Source: Intrasporangium flavum
GTDB lineage: Bacteria; Actinomycetota; Actinomycetes; Actinomycetales; Dermatophilaceae
Length of the DNA stretch: 64,000 nt
NCBI RefSeq assembly: GCF_001956915.1
Contig: NZ_MLJO01000003.1
Span: 430,347 to 494,346, forward strand
Direction of reading: 5' to 3'
The notes under the pieces were generated by a model. The model was not told the DNA's origin, made no database searches, and worked only from the letters and a program-made list of their open reading frames with translations. How positions within the stretch are numbered: position 1 is the stretch's first letter; every line of letters begins with the position of its first letter. This document shows, piece after piece, positions 32,906 to 41,710 of the stretch. A program made the position numbers and the translations under genes.

Positions 32906-33699
32906 CCGCCGGCCACCCGACGCACTCGACCGACCTCACCGGCCGCACCGCTGTCGTCACCGGCGGGGCCGGGCCGCTCGGCCGCGTGCTCTGCGACGCC
33001 CTGGCCACCGCAGGCGCACGGGTGGTCGTCGTCGACCTCGACGCGTCCGCCTGCGCCGCCGCGGCCGACGGGCTGGCCGGCGCGGACCACGTGCCGCTCG
33101 CGGCGAACCTCCTCGACCCGGAAGGCCTGTCCGCGGTCGTCGACGCCGTCACCGGGCTCGGCGCCTGCGACGTCCTCGTCAACAACGCCGCCTTCACCGG
33201 CACGTCCGGCGTGCCCGGCTACGCGGTCCCCTTCGAGGAGCAGACCGACGACGCGTTCACCATGGCCCTCGCCCTCAACCTCACGGCGCCGTTCTCGCTG
33301 ACCCGGCGCCTCGCCCCGCTGCTGCGCGCCGGTGGCCACGGCAGCGTCGTCAACGTGTCGAGCATCTACGGCCTCGTCGGGCCGAACATGGGCCTCTACG
33401 CCGGCACCCGGATGGGCAACCCGGCGGCCTACGCCGCGAGCAAGGGGGGCCTCGCCCAGCTGACCCGCTACCTGTCGACCGTCCTCGCGCCGGACGTGCG
33501 CGTCAACGCCTTCGCCCCCGGCGGCATCGCCCGCGGACAGGACGACGCGTTCGTCGAGCGCTACGAGGCGCTGACGCCGCTGGCCCGGATGGGCACCGAG
33601 GACGACTTCCGCGGCGTCGTCACGTGGCTGGCCTCCGACGCGTCGGCCTACGTCACCGGCCAGGTCGTCGCCGTCGACGGCGGCTGGACGGCCTGGTAG
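32902..33699 (+). CDS. SDR family oxidoreductase (PtmA-like)
   Basis: 265 aa classical short-chain dehydrogenase: TAVVTGGAGPLGRVLCDAL cofactor loop, VLVNNAAFTG, the catalytic Ser region NVSSIYGLVGPNMG, YAASKGGLAQLTRY with the Tyr-Lys pair, and a C-terminal VTGQVVAVDGGWTAW. PtmA of Campylobacter is a similar SDR in the legionaminic pathway, assigned to early GDP-GlcNAc formation. Last gene of the plus-strand arm, overlapping the cytidylyltransferase stop (ATGA). It converges with the F420 gene across 34 bp. Confidence 0.85.
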   Translation: MTAGHPTHSTDLTGRTAVVTGGAGPLGRVLCDALATAGARVVVVDLDASACAAAADGLAGADHVPLAANLLDPEGLSAVVDAVTGLGACDVLVNNAAFTGTSGVPGYAVPFEEQTDDAFTMALALNLTAPFSLTRRLAPLLRAGGHGSVVNVSSIYGLVGPNMGLYAGTRMGNPAAYAASKGGLAQLTRYLSTVLAPDVRVNAFAPGGIARGQDDAFVERYEALTPLARMGTEDDFRGVVTWLASDASAYVTGQVVAVDGGWTAW

Positions 33700-33733
33700 G
33701 CCGCCCAGCCGGGGTCGTCGGTCCGGCCTGCCC

Positions 33734-34753
33734 TCAGCCCTTGAGCTCGGGGGCGACCTTCTCCTCGAACAGCTCGATGCCGGAACGGTCGTAGGCGGCC
33801 TCGCCGAAGTAGGTGATCGCGTACGTCATGCCGCGCGACTCCATGTCCTTGAGCATCTCCACGACCTGCTCGGGCGTGCCCACCGCCGGCTGGCGGCGCA
33901 GGCTCTCGACGTGCTCCTCGACCTTCTTCTCGGGCACGCCGCCGCGGCGGAGCAGCTCGCCGTTGAACTTGAGGCGGTCCTCGACGTCGGCCTCGGTCTC
34001 GCCGATGACGACGTTGTAGTTGGCCGAGCGGACGATCGAGCCGAAGTCGCGTCCGAGCGCGTCGCAGTGGCCCTTGAGGATCTCGCTCTTGTGGTCGAAG
34101 CCCTCCGCGGCGCCGTCGAAGTTCGTGTAGTCGGCGTACTGCGCGGCGATCTTGAGGGTCACCTTCTCGCCCCCGCCGGCGATCCACATCGGGATGCCGT
34201 TGTCGGGGCTGCCCAGGTGGCTCGTGCCCTGCAGCGGGCGCGGGGCGCAGAGCGCGCCGTCGACCTGGTAGTACTTTCCGTCGAGCGTGGCCGAGCCCTT
34301 GGTCCACATGTCGCGGAACACCTGCACGCCCTCGCGCAGGGCGCCGAGCCGGTCGCCGGCCTTGGGGAAGCCGTAGCCGAAGGCACGCCACTCGTGCTCG
34401 TACCAGCCGGCGCCGATGCCCATCTCCGTGCGGCCGCCCGAGACGACATCGACCGTCGCCGCGACCTTCGCGAGGTAGGCGGGGTTGCGGTAGGCCATGC
34501 ACGTGCACATCTGGCCGAGCCGCACCCGGTCGGTGGCCGCCGCGAAGGCAGCCATCAGCGTCCACGCCTCGTGCGTCGCCTCGTCCGAGGGCTCCGGCAC
34601 GGTGTGGAAGTGGTCGTAGACCCAGATGGACTCGAAGACGTCGCCGTCGTCGGCGTGCTTGGCGAGGTTGACCATGGCTTCCCACTGCTGGGCCGGCTCG
34701 ATGCCGACGAGATCCATCCGCCAGCCCTGGGGAACGAACATTCCGAATCGCAT
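33734..34753 (-). CDS. F420-dependent LLM class oxidoreductase
   Basis: 339 aa luciferase-like TIM-barrel protein. MRFGMFVPQGW, ESIWVYDHFH, DRVRLGQMCTCMAYRNPAYL (a typical VRLG..V..R.P..LAK region) and GIGAGWYEHEWRAFGY place it among F420-using reductases/dehydrogenases. The substrate is not recognisable. I chose the ATG at 34753 (MRFGMF); another in-frame ATG lies 12 nt upstream. It stands alone between two convergent/divergent neighbours, so context does not help. Confidence 0.85.
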   Translation of the reverse strand: MRFGMFVPQGWRMDLVGIEPAQQWEAMVNLAKHADDGDVFESIWVYDHFHTVPEPSDEATHEAWTLMAAFAAATDRVRLGQMCTCMAYRNPAYLAKVAATVDVVSGGRTEMGIGAGWYEHEWRAFGYGFPKAGDRLGALREGVQVFRDMWTKGSATLDGKYYQVDGALCAPRPLQGTSHLGSPDNGIPMWIAGGGEKVTLKIAAQYADYTNFDGAAEGFDHKSEILKGHCDALGRDFGSIVRSANYNVVIGETEADVEDRLKFNGELLRRGGVPEKKVEEHVESLRRQPAVGTPEQVVEMLKDMESRGMTYAITYFGEAAYDRSGIELFEEKVAPELKG

Positions 34754-34848
34754 CGGGCCATCCAACCACGGGTGGCTGGACGACCCCGGTCCCGTCCCGC
34801 ACGCGCTCGCCCGCGTCCGGCCCCCTCGCGCGTGTGAGGATGGGGCGC

Positions 34849-35313
34849 ATGGCCTCGCACCGCAACGACCCCGACGTCATCCGCGACCTGCTCCACACGC
34901 CGGCGACGTGGGCGGTCGTCGGACTCGGCGACAACCCCGACCGCACCGCCTACCGCGTCGCGCTCTGGCTCCAGCGCGAGCTCGGCATGCGGCTCGTCCC
35001 GGTGCACCCGTCGGCGGCGACGGTCCACGGCTCCACCGGGTACGCCTCGCTGTCGGACATCCCCGACGGCTCGGTCGTCAAGGTCGTCGACTTCTTCGTC
35101 AACAGCGACCACGTGGGGGCGGTGGTCGACGAGGCGATCGCCGAGCGCGAGCGGCTCGGGATCGAGGCCCTGTGGCTGCAGCTCGGCGTCGTCGACGAGG
35201 ACGCCGCCGCCCGCGCCGAGGCGGCCGGGCTGGCCGTCGTCATGGACACCTGCCCGAAGATCGAGTTCCCGCGGGTCCAGCCCGGCGACGGCGCCGACGC
35301 CGTCACCGGCTGA
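34849..35313 (+). CDS. CoA-binding domain protein (YccU-like)
   Basis: 154 aa single Rossmann-type CoA-binding domain, like the N-terminal part of succinyl-CoA synthetase alpha but stand-alone. WAVVGLGDNPDRTAYRVALW, LVPVHPSAATVHGSTGYASL, SLSDIPDGSVVKVVDFFV and ALWLQLGVVDEDAAARAEAAG are characteristic of YccU/YneT proteins; function unknown. The ATG at 34849 is preceded by a weak GAGGAT box; an in-frame ATG at 34840 is an alternative. Confidence 0.85.
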   Translation: MASHRNDPDVIRDLLHTPATWAVVGLGDNPDRTAYRVALWLQRELGMRLVPVHPSAATVHGSTGYASLSDIPDGSVVKVVDFFVNSDHVGAVVDEAIAERERLGIEALWLQLGVVDEDAAARAEAAGLAVVMDTCPKIEFPRVQPGDGADAVTG

Positions 35314-35327
35314 CGCGGGCAGCCGCC

Positions 35328-35891
35328 TCAGTCGAGGCCGCGGGCGACCTCGTCGCGGAGCTTGGCGCCCTTGGCGTGCGCCTGGTCGCGCAGGTCGTCC
35401 TGGAAGGCGAGCATCCGCTCGCGCACGTCGGCGGCCAGCTCGTCCGAGCCGGAGGCGACGATCCGGGCCGCCAGCAGCCCGGCGTTGCGGGCCCCGCCCA
35501 CCGAGACCGTCGCGACCGGGACGCCGGCCGGCATCTGCACGATCGACAGCAGCGAGTCCATCCCGTCGAGGTACTTCAGCGGCACCGGCACCCCGACGAC
35601 CGGCAGCGGCGTCACCGACGCGAGCATCCCGGGCAGGTGGGCCGCTCCGCCGGCGCCGGCGACGATGACGCGCAGGCCGCGGCCCGCGGCGTCGTGGCCG
35701 TAGGCGATCATCTCGTCGGGCATCCGGTGCGCCGACACGACGTCGGCCTCGAACGGGATGCCGAACTCCTGCAGGGCGCGGGCCGCCTCACGCATGACGG
35801 GCCAGTCGCTGTCGCTGCCCATGACGATGCCGACGACGGGGGCCGGGCCGGGGGCGCTGGTCTGCTGCTCGCTCACGATGTCCTCGCTCAC
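35328..35891 (-). CDS. purE: 5-(carboxyamino)imidazole ribonucleotide mutase
   Basis: 187 aa class I PurE, converting N5-CAIR to CAIR in purine synthesis. [30 protein letters not shown] with the catalytic His, [15 protein letters not shown] and [22 protein letters not shown] are all conserved. Two GTG starts are possible (35891 and 35876); the protein begins with a non-conserved tail either way. It follows purK by 24 nt, an operon for the two-step carboxylation. Confidence 0.95.
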   Translation of the reverse strand: MSEDIVSEQQTSAPGPAPVVGIVMGSDSDWPVMREAARALQEFGIPFEADVVSAHRMPDEMIAYGHDAAGRGLRVIVAGAGGAAHLPGMLASVTPLPVVGVPVPLKYLDGMDSLLSIVQMPAGVPVATVSVGGARNAGLLAARIVASGSDELAADVRERMLAFQDDLRDQAHAKGAKLRDEVARGLD

Positions 35892-35915
35892 TCGGGTTGT
35901 CTCACTCGGGTGGTC

Positions 35916-37115
35916 TTACTCGGTGACGGTGCCGCGCAGGTAGTCCGCGGCGTGCCCCGCCCGCTCCCGCGCGTCGTCGAGGTCGGGCGCGCTGACGTTG
36001 ACGTGGCCGATCTTGCGGCCCGGGCGCACGCCCTTGCCGTAGAGGTGGACCTTGACGCCGGGGTCGCGGGCCATGATGTGGCGGTAGGCCGAGTACAGCT
36101 CCTCGTGCTCGGGGCGGTCGCCACCGAGGACGTTGGCCATGACGGTCCACGGGGCGCGCGGCCGCGGGTCGCCGAGCGGCAGGTCGAGCACGGCACGCAG
36201 GTGCTGCTCGAACTGGCCGGTGACCGCGCCGTCCATCGACCAGTGGCCGCTGTTGTGCGGTCGCATCGCCAGCTCGTTGACGACGTAGGCGGGGGCGCCG
36301 TCGCGCTCGACCTCGAACATCTCGACGGCGAGGACGCCGGTGACGCCGAGCTCGCCCGCGATCCGGAGGGCGGCCTCGGTGGCGCTCGAGGCGAGGTCGG
36401 GGCCAAGGTGCGGCGCCGGGGCGAGCACCTCGGTGCAGATGCCGTCGGTCTGGACCGTCTCGACGACGGGCCACGCCGCGGCCTGCCCCGAGGGGCTGCG
36501 GGCCACGAGGACGGCGATCTCGCGGGTGAAGTCGACCTTCTCCTCGAGGAGCAGGCCGTCCTCGAGCGCGCCGGGCTCACCGACGTGGGCGAGCCACTCG
36601 GCGACGTCGTCGACGGAGCGAGCGACGGTGACGCCCTTGCCGTCGTAGCCCCCGCGCGGCGTCTTGGCGATGACCGGCCAGCCGACCTCGGCGGCGAAGG
36701 CCTCGACGTCCTCGGCGGTGCGGGCGGCACGCCAGCGCGGGCACGCGACCCCGAGGGCCTCGAGCCGCTCACGCATCGCGAGCTTGTCCTGGGCGAAGCG
36801 CAGCGCCGCCGGCGTCGGGTGCAGCACGACGCCCTCGGCCTCCAGCTCGGCGAGCACCGCCTGCGGCACGTGCTCGTGGTCGAAGGTCACGACGTCGCAC
36901 GAGGCGGCGAAGGCCCGGATCGCCTCGACGTCGGTGTGTTCGCCGACCGGGGCGCTCGGCACGACGAGGGCTGCGGCCGCGGTGTCGCTCTCGGCGAGGA
37001 CCGACAGCTGGATGCCGAGCTCGACGGCCGGGCCCTGCATCATCCGGGCCAGCTGGCCTCCGCCGACGACGCCGACGACGGGGAATCCTCCGGGGGCGCG
37101 CTTGGGCTGGCTCAC
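35916..37115 (-). CDS. purK: 5-(carboxyamino)imidazole ribonucleotide synthase
   Basis: 399 aa ATP-grasp enzyme that carboxylates AIR with ATP and bicarbonate. VVGVVGGGQLARMMQGPAV, FDHEHVP, IAKTPRGGYDGKGV and NELAMRPHNSGHWSMDG are signature segments. The GTG at 37115 lies 8 nt from minus-strand TACGCT (37129-37124), so purK-purE is probably transcribed as a leaderless message from here. Longer in-frame starts would place the promoter inside the gene. Confidence 0.95.
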   Translation of the reverse strand: MSQPKRAPGGFPVVGVVGGGQLARMMQGPAVELGIQLSVLAESDTAAAALVVPSAPVGEHTDVEAIRAFAASCDVVTFDHEHVPQAVLAELEAEGVVLHPTPAALRFAQDKLAMRERLEALGVACPRWRAARTAEDVEAFAAEVGWPVIAKTPRGGYDGKGVTVARSVDDVAEWLAHVGEPGALEDGLLLEEKVDFTREIAVLVARSPSGQAAAWPVVETVQTDGICTEVLAPAPHLGPDLASSATEAALRIAGELGVTGVLAVEMFEVERDGAPAYVVNELAMRPHNSGHWSMDGAVTGQFEQHLRAVLDLPLGDPRPRAPWTVMANVLGGDRPEHEELYSAYRHIMARDPGVKVHLYGKGVRPGRKIGHVNVSAPDLDDARERAGHAADYLRGTVTE

Positions 37116-37140
37116 GGCGCCCAAGCGTAGCCGCGCCCGC

Positions 37141-37785
37141 TCAGGCGCGAGCGTCCGGTCCACCCGAGGCGACCGGGGCGACGCCGGCGGGCTCCCCCGG
37201 CCCGTCGCCGGGCTCGGCCAGGACTGCCTCGGCGTGGCTCGGGTCGGCGAGGTCGGGGTGGTGGGTGCGCACCGCGGCGAAGGTCCACAGCTTGTTGAGC
37301 ACGAACGAGACCGGCGTCGTCACGGCGATGACGATGAGCTGGGCCCAGTAGAGGCGGGTGCGGAAGCCGGTCGAGTTGTCGAAGACCGACTCGGGCAGGT
37401 GCAGCGCGGAGTTCGGGTGCATGAGCAGCGTCAGCAGGACGAGCCCGACGACCTGGGCGAGGAGACCGACGGCGAGGAACGGCAGGTACTCGCGCATCCA
37501 CCGGGCGTGCCGGCTCGTGCGGAACGTCCAGGTGCGGTTGAGCTGGAAGTTCCAGAGGTTGGCCACGAGGAAGGCGATCGTCGAGTACACGTGGTACCAG
37601 CGCACGTGGTACTCGGTGCCGCCGAGGGCGACGATCGCCGCGTGCTCGTCCGGGCCGAGCTTCTTGACGACGATGAGCGTCAGCATGTTGACGAGCACGC
37701 CGGACAGACCCACGACCCCGAACCGGAAGAGCAGCACCCAGTTGTGGCGGTGGCGCACGAAAAGGAAGTGGTGCAGGCGCCTCAC
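37141..37785 (-). CDS. GtrA family membrane protein
   Basis: 214 aa with four hydrophobic segments (FRFGVVGLSGVLVNMLTLIV, STIAFLVANLWNFQLNRTW, FLAVGLLAQVVGLVLLTLL and one near LIVIAVTTPVSFVLNKLWTF), the GtrA/DPMS-like fold. GtrA proteins help flip or present lipid-linked sugars for surface glycan modification. The GTG at 37785 lies 6 nt after minus-strand TAGGGT, a leaderless arrangement. The acidic, Pro/Gly-rich C-terminal tail (about 40 residues) is not conserved. Confidence 0.87.
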   Translation of the reverse strand: MRRLHHFLFVRHRHNWVLLFRFGVVGLSGVLVNMLTLIVVKKLGPDEHAAIVALGGTEYHVRWYHVYSTIAFLVANLWNFQLNRTWTFRTSRHARWMREYLPFLAVGLLAQVVGLVLLTLLMHPNSALHLPESVFDNSTGFRTRLYWAQLIVIAVTTPVSFVLNKLWTFAAVRTHHPDLADPSHAEAVLAEPGDGPGEPAGVAPVASGGPDARA

Positions 37786-37857
37786 GGGCGCACCCTACCC
37801 CGGCTTCCCGGACGCTCCCGCAGGTTCCGGCGAGTCGGGGCGCGCCGGAGGCCAGGC

Positions 37858-38886
37858 TCAGTCGGTCTCGGCCTCGGACAGGAACAGGGCGAACCGTGCC
37901 GGCTGGGCCTGCACGAGGTCGAGGCGCCCACCGTTGGACTCGGCGAGGTCGCGGGCCAGGGCCAGGCCCAGGCCCGTGCTGCCGCCCGCGCCGCTGCTGA
38001 CCGAGCGCTCGAAGATGTGCGGCGCCATCGCGGCCGGCACGCCGTCGCCCTGGTCGCTGACCTCGACGATGACCGAGGGGCCCGAGCGCCGCGCGTGGAT
38101 GTCGACGGTGCCACGACCGTGCACGAGGGAGTTCTCGAGCAGCGTCGAGAGGATCTGCGAGAGCGCGACCGGCGTCGACCGCACGAACAGCCCCCGCTCG
38201 CCGTGGACGCGCACCGAGCGTCGGGCCTGCTCGAAGGCCGGCTGCCACTCGCGCTGCAGCGCCGCGATGACCGAGTCGAGCGACACCGCCGGCGACGGGC
38301 CGCCGGACCCGCGGGCGCGGCCGAGGAGGTCGTCGACGACGCGCGTCAGGCGTTCGACCTGCGCGATGGCGATGTTCGCCTCCTCCTTGACCACGTCGCC
38401 GTCGTCGGTCTCGGAGATCTCCTCGAGGCGCATGAGCAGGGCGGTCAGGGGCGTGCGCAGCTGGTGGCTGGCGTCGGCGGCGAAGTCGCGCTCGGCGGCG
38501 AGCGACTTGGTCATGTCGTGGGCCCGACGCGTCATGACGCCGGACACCTCGTCGATCTCGGAGATGCCCGAGTGCACGGGCGTGAGGCGCGCCTCGCCGT
38601 TGGCGAAGCGCGAGGCGAGGTGCAGCAGCTGCTGGGAGGCGTCCTCGACGCGCTGGCGCCACGCCCGCGTCGCGACGAAGCCGGCACCGGCCGACACGAC
38701 GACGACACCGACCATCGCGGCGGAGAACCAGCCGACGGCAACGAGCGGGTCGGGGTCGAGCCAGGAGACGACCGCGTCGGGCTGCTGCGTCACGAACCAC
38801 CAGACGAGGCCCGTGGCCAGCACGAGGCACAGCGCGGCCGTGACCCCCACGACGACGAACGCCATCCGGTCGAGCAGCCGCCTCAT
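37858..38886 (-). CDS. Two-component sensor histidine kinase
   Basis: 342 aa. Two N-terminal membrane segments (about 8-32 and 50-72) bracket a short periplasmic-side loop; then a HAMP-like linker, the dimerisation box FAADASHQLRTPLTALLMRL with phospho-acceptor H141, the N-box LSTLLENSLVHG, and G-boxes VSDQGDGVP and GSTGLGLALARDLAE. With such a short external loop, sensing may be membrane-borne. The ATG lies one base from the stop of its response regulator, so they are co-transcribed. Confidence 0.92.
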   Translation of the reverse strand: MRRLLDRMAFVVVGVTAALCLVLATGLVWWFVTQQPDAVVSWLDPDPLVAVGWFSAAMVGVVVVSAGAGFVATRAWRQRVEDASQQLLHLASRFANGEARLTPVHSGISEIDEVSGVMTRRAHDMTKSLAAERDFAADASHQLRTPLTALLMRLEEISETDDGDVVKEEANIAIAQVERLTRVVDDLLGRARGSGGPSPAVSLDSVIAALQREWQPAFEQARRSVRVHGERGLFVRSTPVALSQILSTLLENSLVHGRGTVDIHARRSGPSVIVEVSDQGDGVPAAMAPHIFERSVSSGAGGSTGLGLALARDLAESNGGRLDLVQAQPARFALFLSEAETD

Positions 38887-38887
38887 C

Positions 38888-39565
38888 TCACTCCGCCTGG
38901 GGACGTTCGAAGCGGAAGCCGACGCCGCGGACCGTGGCGATGTACTGCGGCGAGGTGGCGTCGTCGCCGAGCTTTCGCCGCAGCACCGAGATGTGCATGT
39001 CGAGGGTCTTGGTCGAGCCGAACCACGCGGTGTCCCAGATCTCGCGCATCAGCTGCTCGCGGGAGACGACCTTGCCCTGCTCGCGGACGAGGACGCGCAG
39101 CAGGTCGAACTCCTTGGCGGTCAGCTGCAGCTCCTGGCCCTTGAACCAGGCGCGCCGGCCGTCGGAGTCGATGCGGACGAGCTCGCCGGAGGCCACGACC
39201 TCGGTGGGCGTGCGACGCAGCAGCGCCCGGACCCGCGCCAGCAGCTCGGCGAGGCGGAAGGGCTTGGTCACGTAGTCGTCGGCGCCGGCGTCGAGACCCA
39301 CGACGGTGTCGACCTCGTCGGCCCGGGCCGTGAGGATGAGGACCGGGATGGTGCGGCCCTCGGCGCGGATCCGGCGGCACACCTCCAGCCCGTCGATCTT
39401 CGGCAGGCCGAGGTCGAGCAGGACGAGGTCGGGGTTCTCCTTGGCGCCGTCGAGGGCGGCCGAACCGTCCTCACGCACGTCGACGTCGTACCCCTCGCGC
39501 CGCAGCGCACGCGCCAGCGGTTCCGAGATGGCCGGGTCGTCCTCCGCCAGGAGCACTCTCGTCAT
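38888..39565 (-). CDS. OmpR/PhoB family response regulator
   Basis: 225 aa. Receiver domain MTRVLLAEDDPAISEPLARA with phospho-acceptor D51 (LVLLDLGLPKIDG) and the conserved Lys in YVTKPFRLAEL; a C-terminal winged helix follows (FDLLRVLVREQGKVVSREQL, HISVLRRKLGDD, TVRGVGFRFERP). Regulon unknown. GAGGAC lies about 8 nt before the ATG. A candidate -10 box TAGGCT (39665-39660, minus) would give an about 88-nt leader. Confidence 0.93.
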   Translation of the reverse strand: MTRVLLAEDDPAISEPLARALRREGYDVDVREDGSAALDGAKENPDLVLLDLGLPKIDGLEVCRRIRAEGRTIPVLILTARADEVDTVVGLDAGADDYVTKPFRLAELLARVRALLRRTPTEVVASGELVRIDSDGRRAWFKGQELQLTAKEFDLLRVLVREQGKVVSREQLMREIWDTAWFGSTKTLDMHISVLRRKLGDDATSPQYIATVRGVGFRFERPQAE

Positions 39566-39700
39566 GTCACCGTCCTCACATCGCTCGCGGCCGCGCCGGG
39601 GCTGTCCGGGGTGTCCGGATCGTCCCGCCGTCCGGGGGTGGTCCGGGTCGGCCGTGGGCAGCCTATCGACAAAGGGACGATTCGCACTCGCACGCACTCG

Positions 39701-39717
39701 CCGACGCTCCGCGTCGG
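39701..39717 (-). terminator. Hairpin after the enoyl-CoA hydratase gene
   Basis: CCGACGC (39701-39707) and GCGTCGG (39711-39717) form a 7-bp stem with a 3-nt loop, 23 nt past the minus-strand stop of the hydratase gene. Short but G/C-only apart from one A/T pair. No T-run. Confidence 0.35.
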
Positions 39718-39739
39718 GGCGCCGCCGGCACCGCGGGGG

Positions 39740-40564
39740 TCAGCGCCCGGGCCACTCCGGGCGTCGCTTCTCGGCGAACGCCGCCACACCCTCACGGCGG
39801 TCGCCGGAGAAGGCCGTGGCGCGCCAGCACGCGTCCTCGATCTCGAGGCCCGCCGCGAGGTCGACGTCGGCGCCGAGGCGCATGGCCCGCTTGGCGTTGC
39901 GCAGCCCGACGGGCGAGTTGGCGGCGATGACCGCCGCGAGCTCGAGCGCGCGGTCGCGGGCCGTCCCCGCCGCGACCATCTCGTCGACGGCACCGAGTGC
40001 GAGCGCCTCGCCCGCACCGAGCCGGGCCGCGGTGAAGATCGCCCGGGCGGCCCTGGACCACCCGACGCGGCGCACGAGCAGCTGGGTGCCCCCGCCGCCG
40101 GGGATGACGCCGACACCCACCTCGGGCAGCCCGACCGTCGCCGCGTCACCGGCCACGATGACGTCGCAGGACAGGGCCAGCTCGAACCCGCCGCCGAGCG
40201 CGAAGCCGTCGACGGCTGCGATCGCCGGCACCGGCAGCCCGAGGACGCCGCCGTACGCCCGTCGCGCCACCGGGCGCTGCTCCATGAGGTCGGCGTCGGT
40301 GAAGGCGTTGCGCTCCTTGAGGTCGGCACCGACGCAGAAGGCCTTCGGGTGGCTCGAGGTGAGCACGACGCAGCGCACCGACGCGTCGGACGCGACGGCG
40401 TCGGTCGCGGCGGCGATCGCCCGGGCCATGTCGGTCGAGACGGCGTTCATCGCCGCGGGACGGTCCAGGACGATCTCGGCGACGTGGGCCAGCGACGGCT
40501 CGTCGAACCGCTCGACCCGCACGAGGGGGGCGGTGGCGTCGGTGTGGTCTGGCTGGCTGGTCAC
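39740..40564 (-). CDS. Enoyl-CoA hydratase/isomerase family protein
   Basis: 274 aa crotonase-fold enzyme. AEIVLDRPAAMNAVSTDMA, FCVGADLKERN (oxyanion hole), AAVDGFALGGGFELALSCDV and PEVGVGVIPGGGGTQLLVR with the Glu at the PEV position are the classical hydratase motifs, and the C-terminal AFAEKRRPEW fits. It would hydrate a 2-enoyl-CoA in beta-oxidation or amino-acid breakdown. CAGGAG lies 9 nt before the GTG at 40564. Confidence 0.9.
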   Translation of the reverse strand: MTSQPDHTDATAPLVRVERFDEPSLAHVAEIVLDRPAAMNAVSTDMARAIAAATDAVASDASVRCVVLTSSHPKAFCVGADLKERNAFTDADLMEQRPVARRAYGGVLGLPVPAIAAVDGFALGGGFELALSCDVIVAGDAATVGLPEVGVGVIPGGGGTQLLVRRVGWSRAARAIFTAARLGAGEALALGAVDEMVAAGTARDRALELAAVIAANSPVGLRNAKRAMRLGADVDLAAGLEIEDACWRATAFSGDRREGVAAFAEKRRPEWPGR

Positions 40565-40608
40565 AGCGGGGTCTCCTGGCGACGGTGCGAGGGCGGGTGG
40601 TGGACAGG

Positions 40609-41694
40609 TCAGGACGTGCGGCGTCCGGTGGCCGGGGCGCGGCGCAGCAGCGAGGGCGTCACGGGCCCGACGCCCCGCAGGATGCGGCGGCGCTGCCCGG
40701 TCAGCTCGAAGCCCGACATCGCCGCCAGCTCGCGCGCCAGCGTGGCGTCGACGAGGACGGTGCCGGCCTGGGCCACGGCGGTCAGGCGCGAGGCCCGGTT
40801 GACCGTGGTGCCGAAGACGTCGCCGAGGCGGGAGATGATCGGGCCGCGCGCCATGCCGCAGCGCACGTCGGGCAGGACGTCGTCCTCGGTCATCGTCTCG
40901 ACGAGGTCGAGGGCGATGGCGGCGGCCGGGGCGACGCCGACGGTCGTGAAGAGCACCTCGTCGCCGACCGTCTTGATGAGGCGGCCGCCGTGGGCCGTGA
41001 TGACGTCGGCCGACAGCGCCTCGAAGCGCGAGACGAGCCGGGCGAGGTCGCGCTCGGACATCCGCCGCACGAGGGCCGTGAAGTTGACGAGGTCGGCGAA
41101 CCCGACAGAGCGCATCTTCGTGGAGCCGTAGGACTCCGGGTCGGCGTCGGCCAGCATGCGCGACACGGTCGCCGACAGGTGGCGTCGCCACGCGTAGACG
41201 AGCAGCGGTTCGAGCCGGTCGGTCAGGGCGGCGAGGCGGCGGGCGGTCTCCTCGGCGGTCTCGATGCCGGGCACGGCCCGCGACTCGCCGGCGTCGTGCT
41301 CGTCGCCCTCGTGGGCCCGCGACCACTCCGCCTCGACCGCCTCGGCGATGAGCTGTGACTGCCAGCCGGCGAGGCGGTCGGTGGACCGGGCGAACGCCCG
41401 GGTCATCGCGAGCGCCGTGGTCTCGTCGAGCAGGCCGTCGCGCACGATGCCGGCCACGGCCGTCAGGGCACGCTGGTCGGCCTCGGTGAACAGCTCGTCG
41501 TCGGTGTCGACGACGGGGAAGCCCAGCGCGTGCCAGAACCGGCGCGCGGACAGCAGCGACACCTCGGCGCCACGGCTGACGTCGCGGCGGCGCAGCTCGA
41601 GCGGCCGGCCGAGGAGCTGCTCGGTGTAGTCGCGGGTGGCCCGCTCGTCGGCGTCCCCGCCGCCCGGGCCCGGCTCCGTCATGGGGCCGATCAT
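40609..41694 (-). CDS. Class III adenylate/guanylate cyclase
   Basis: 361 aa. About 185 N-terminal residues form a regulatory region (SLLSARRFWHALGFPVVD then FTEADQRALTAVAGIVRDG) typical of actinobacterial class III cyclases; the C-terminal catalytic domain starts near MRSVGFADLVNFTALVRRM with the first metal Asp, and RLIKTVGDEVLF holds the second Asp and a Lys. The nucleotide specificity residues cannot be fixed without alignment. AGGGG lies 7-8 nt before the ATG at 41694; an ATG four codons downstream is an alternative. Confidence 0.85.
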   Translation of the reverse strand: MIGPMTEPGPGGGDADERATRDYTEQLLGRPLELRRRDVSRGAEVSLLSARRFWHALGFPVVDTDDELFTEADQRALTAVAGIVRDGLLDETTALAMTRAFARSTDRLAGWQSQLIAEAVEAEWSRAHEGDEHDAGESRAVPGIETAEETARRLAALTDRLEPLLVYAWRRHLSATVSRMLADADPESYGSTKMRSVGFADLVNFTALVRRMSERDLARLVSRFEALSADVITAHGGRLIKTVGDEVLFTTVGVAPAAAIALDLVETMTEDDVLPDVRCGMARGPIISRLGDVFGTTVNRASRLTAVAQAGTVLVDATLARELAAMSGFELTGQRRRILRGVGPVTPSLLRRAPATGRRTS

Positions 41695-41710
41695 GCCAGC
41701 ACCCCTGCGC

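Noticed and set aside
21779..33699. Pseudaminic or neuraminic acid pathway
   Set aside because: No PseB/PseG-type genes; presence of PtmE-like, LegB-like and LegC-like genes fits legionaminic acid better.
37358..41131. A 1257-codon open frame antisense to GtrA, the two-component system, the hydratase and the cyclase
   Set aside because: Low-complexity shadow of real genes on the opposite strand; no domain, no promoter or ribosome binding site.
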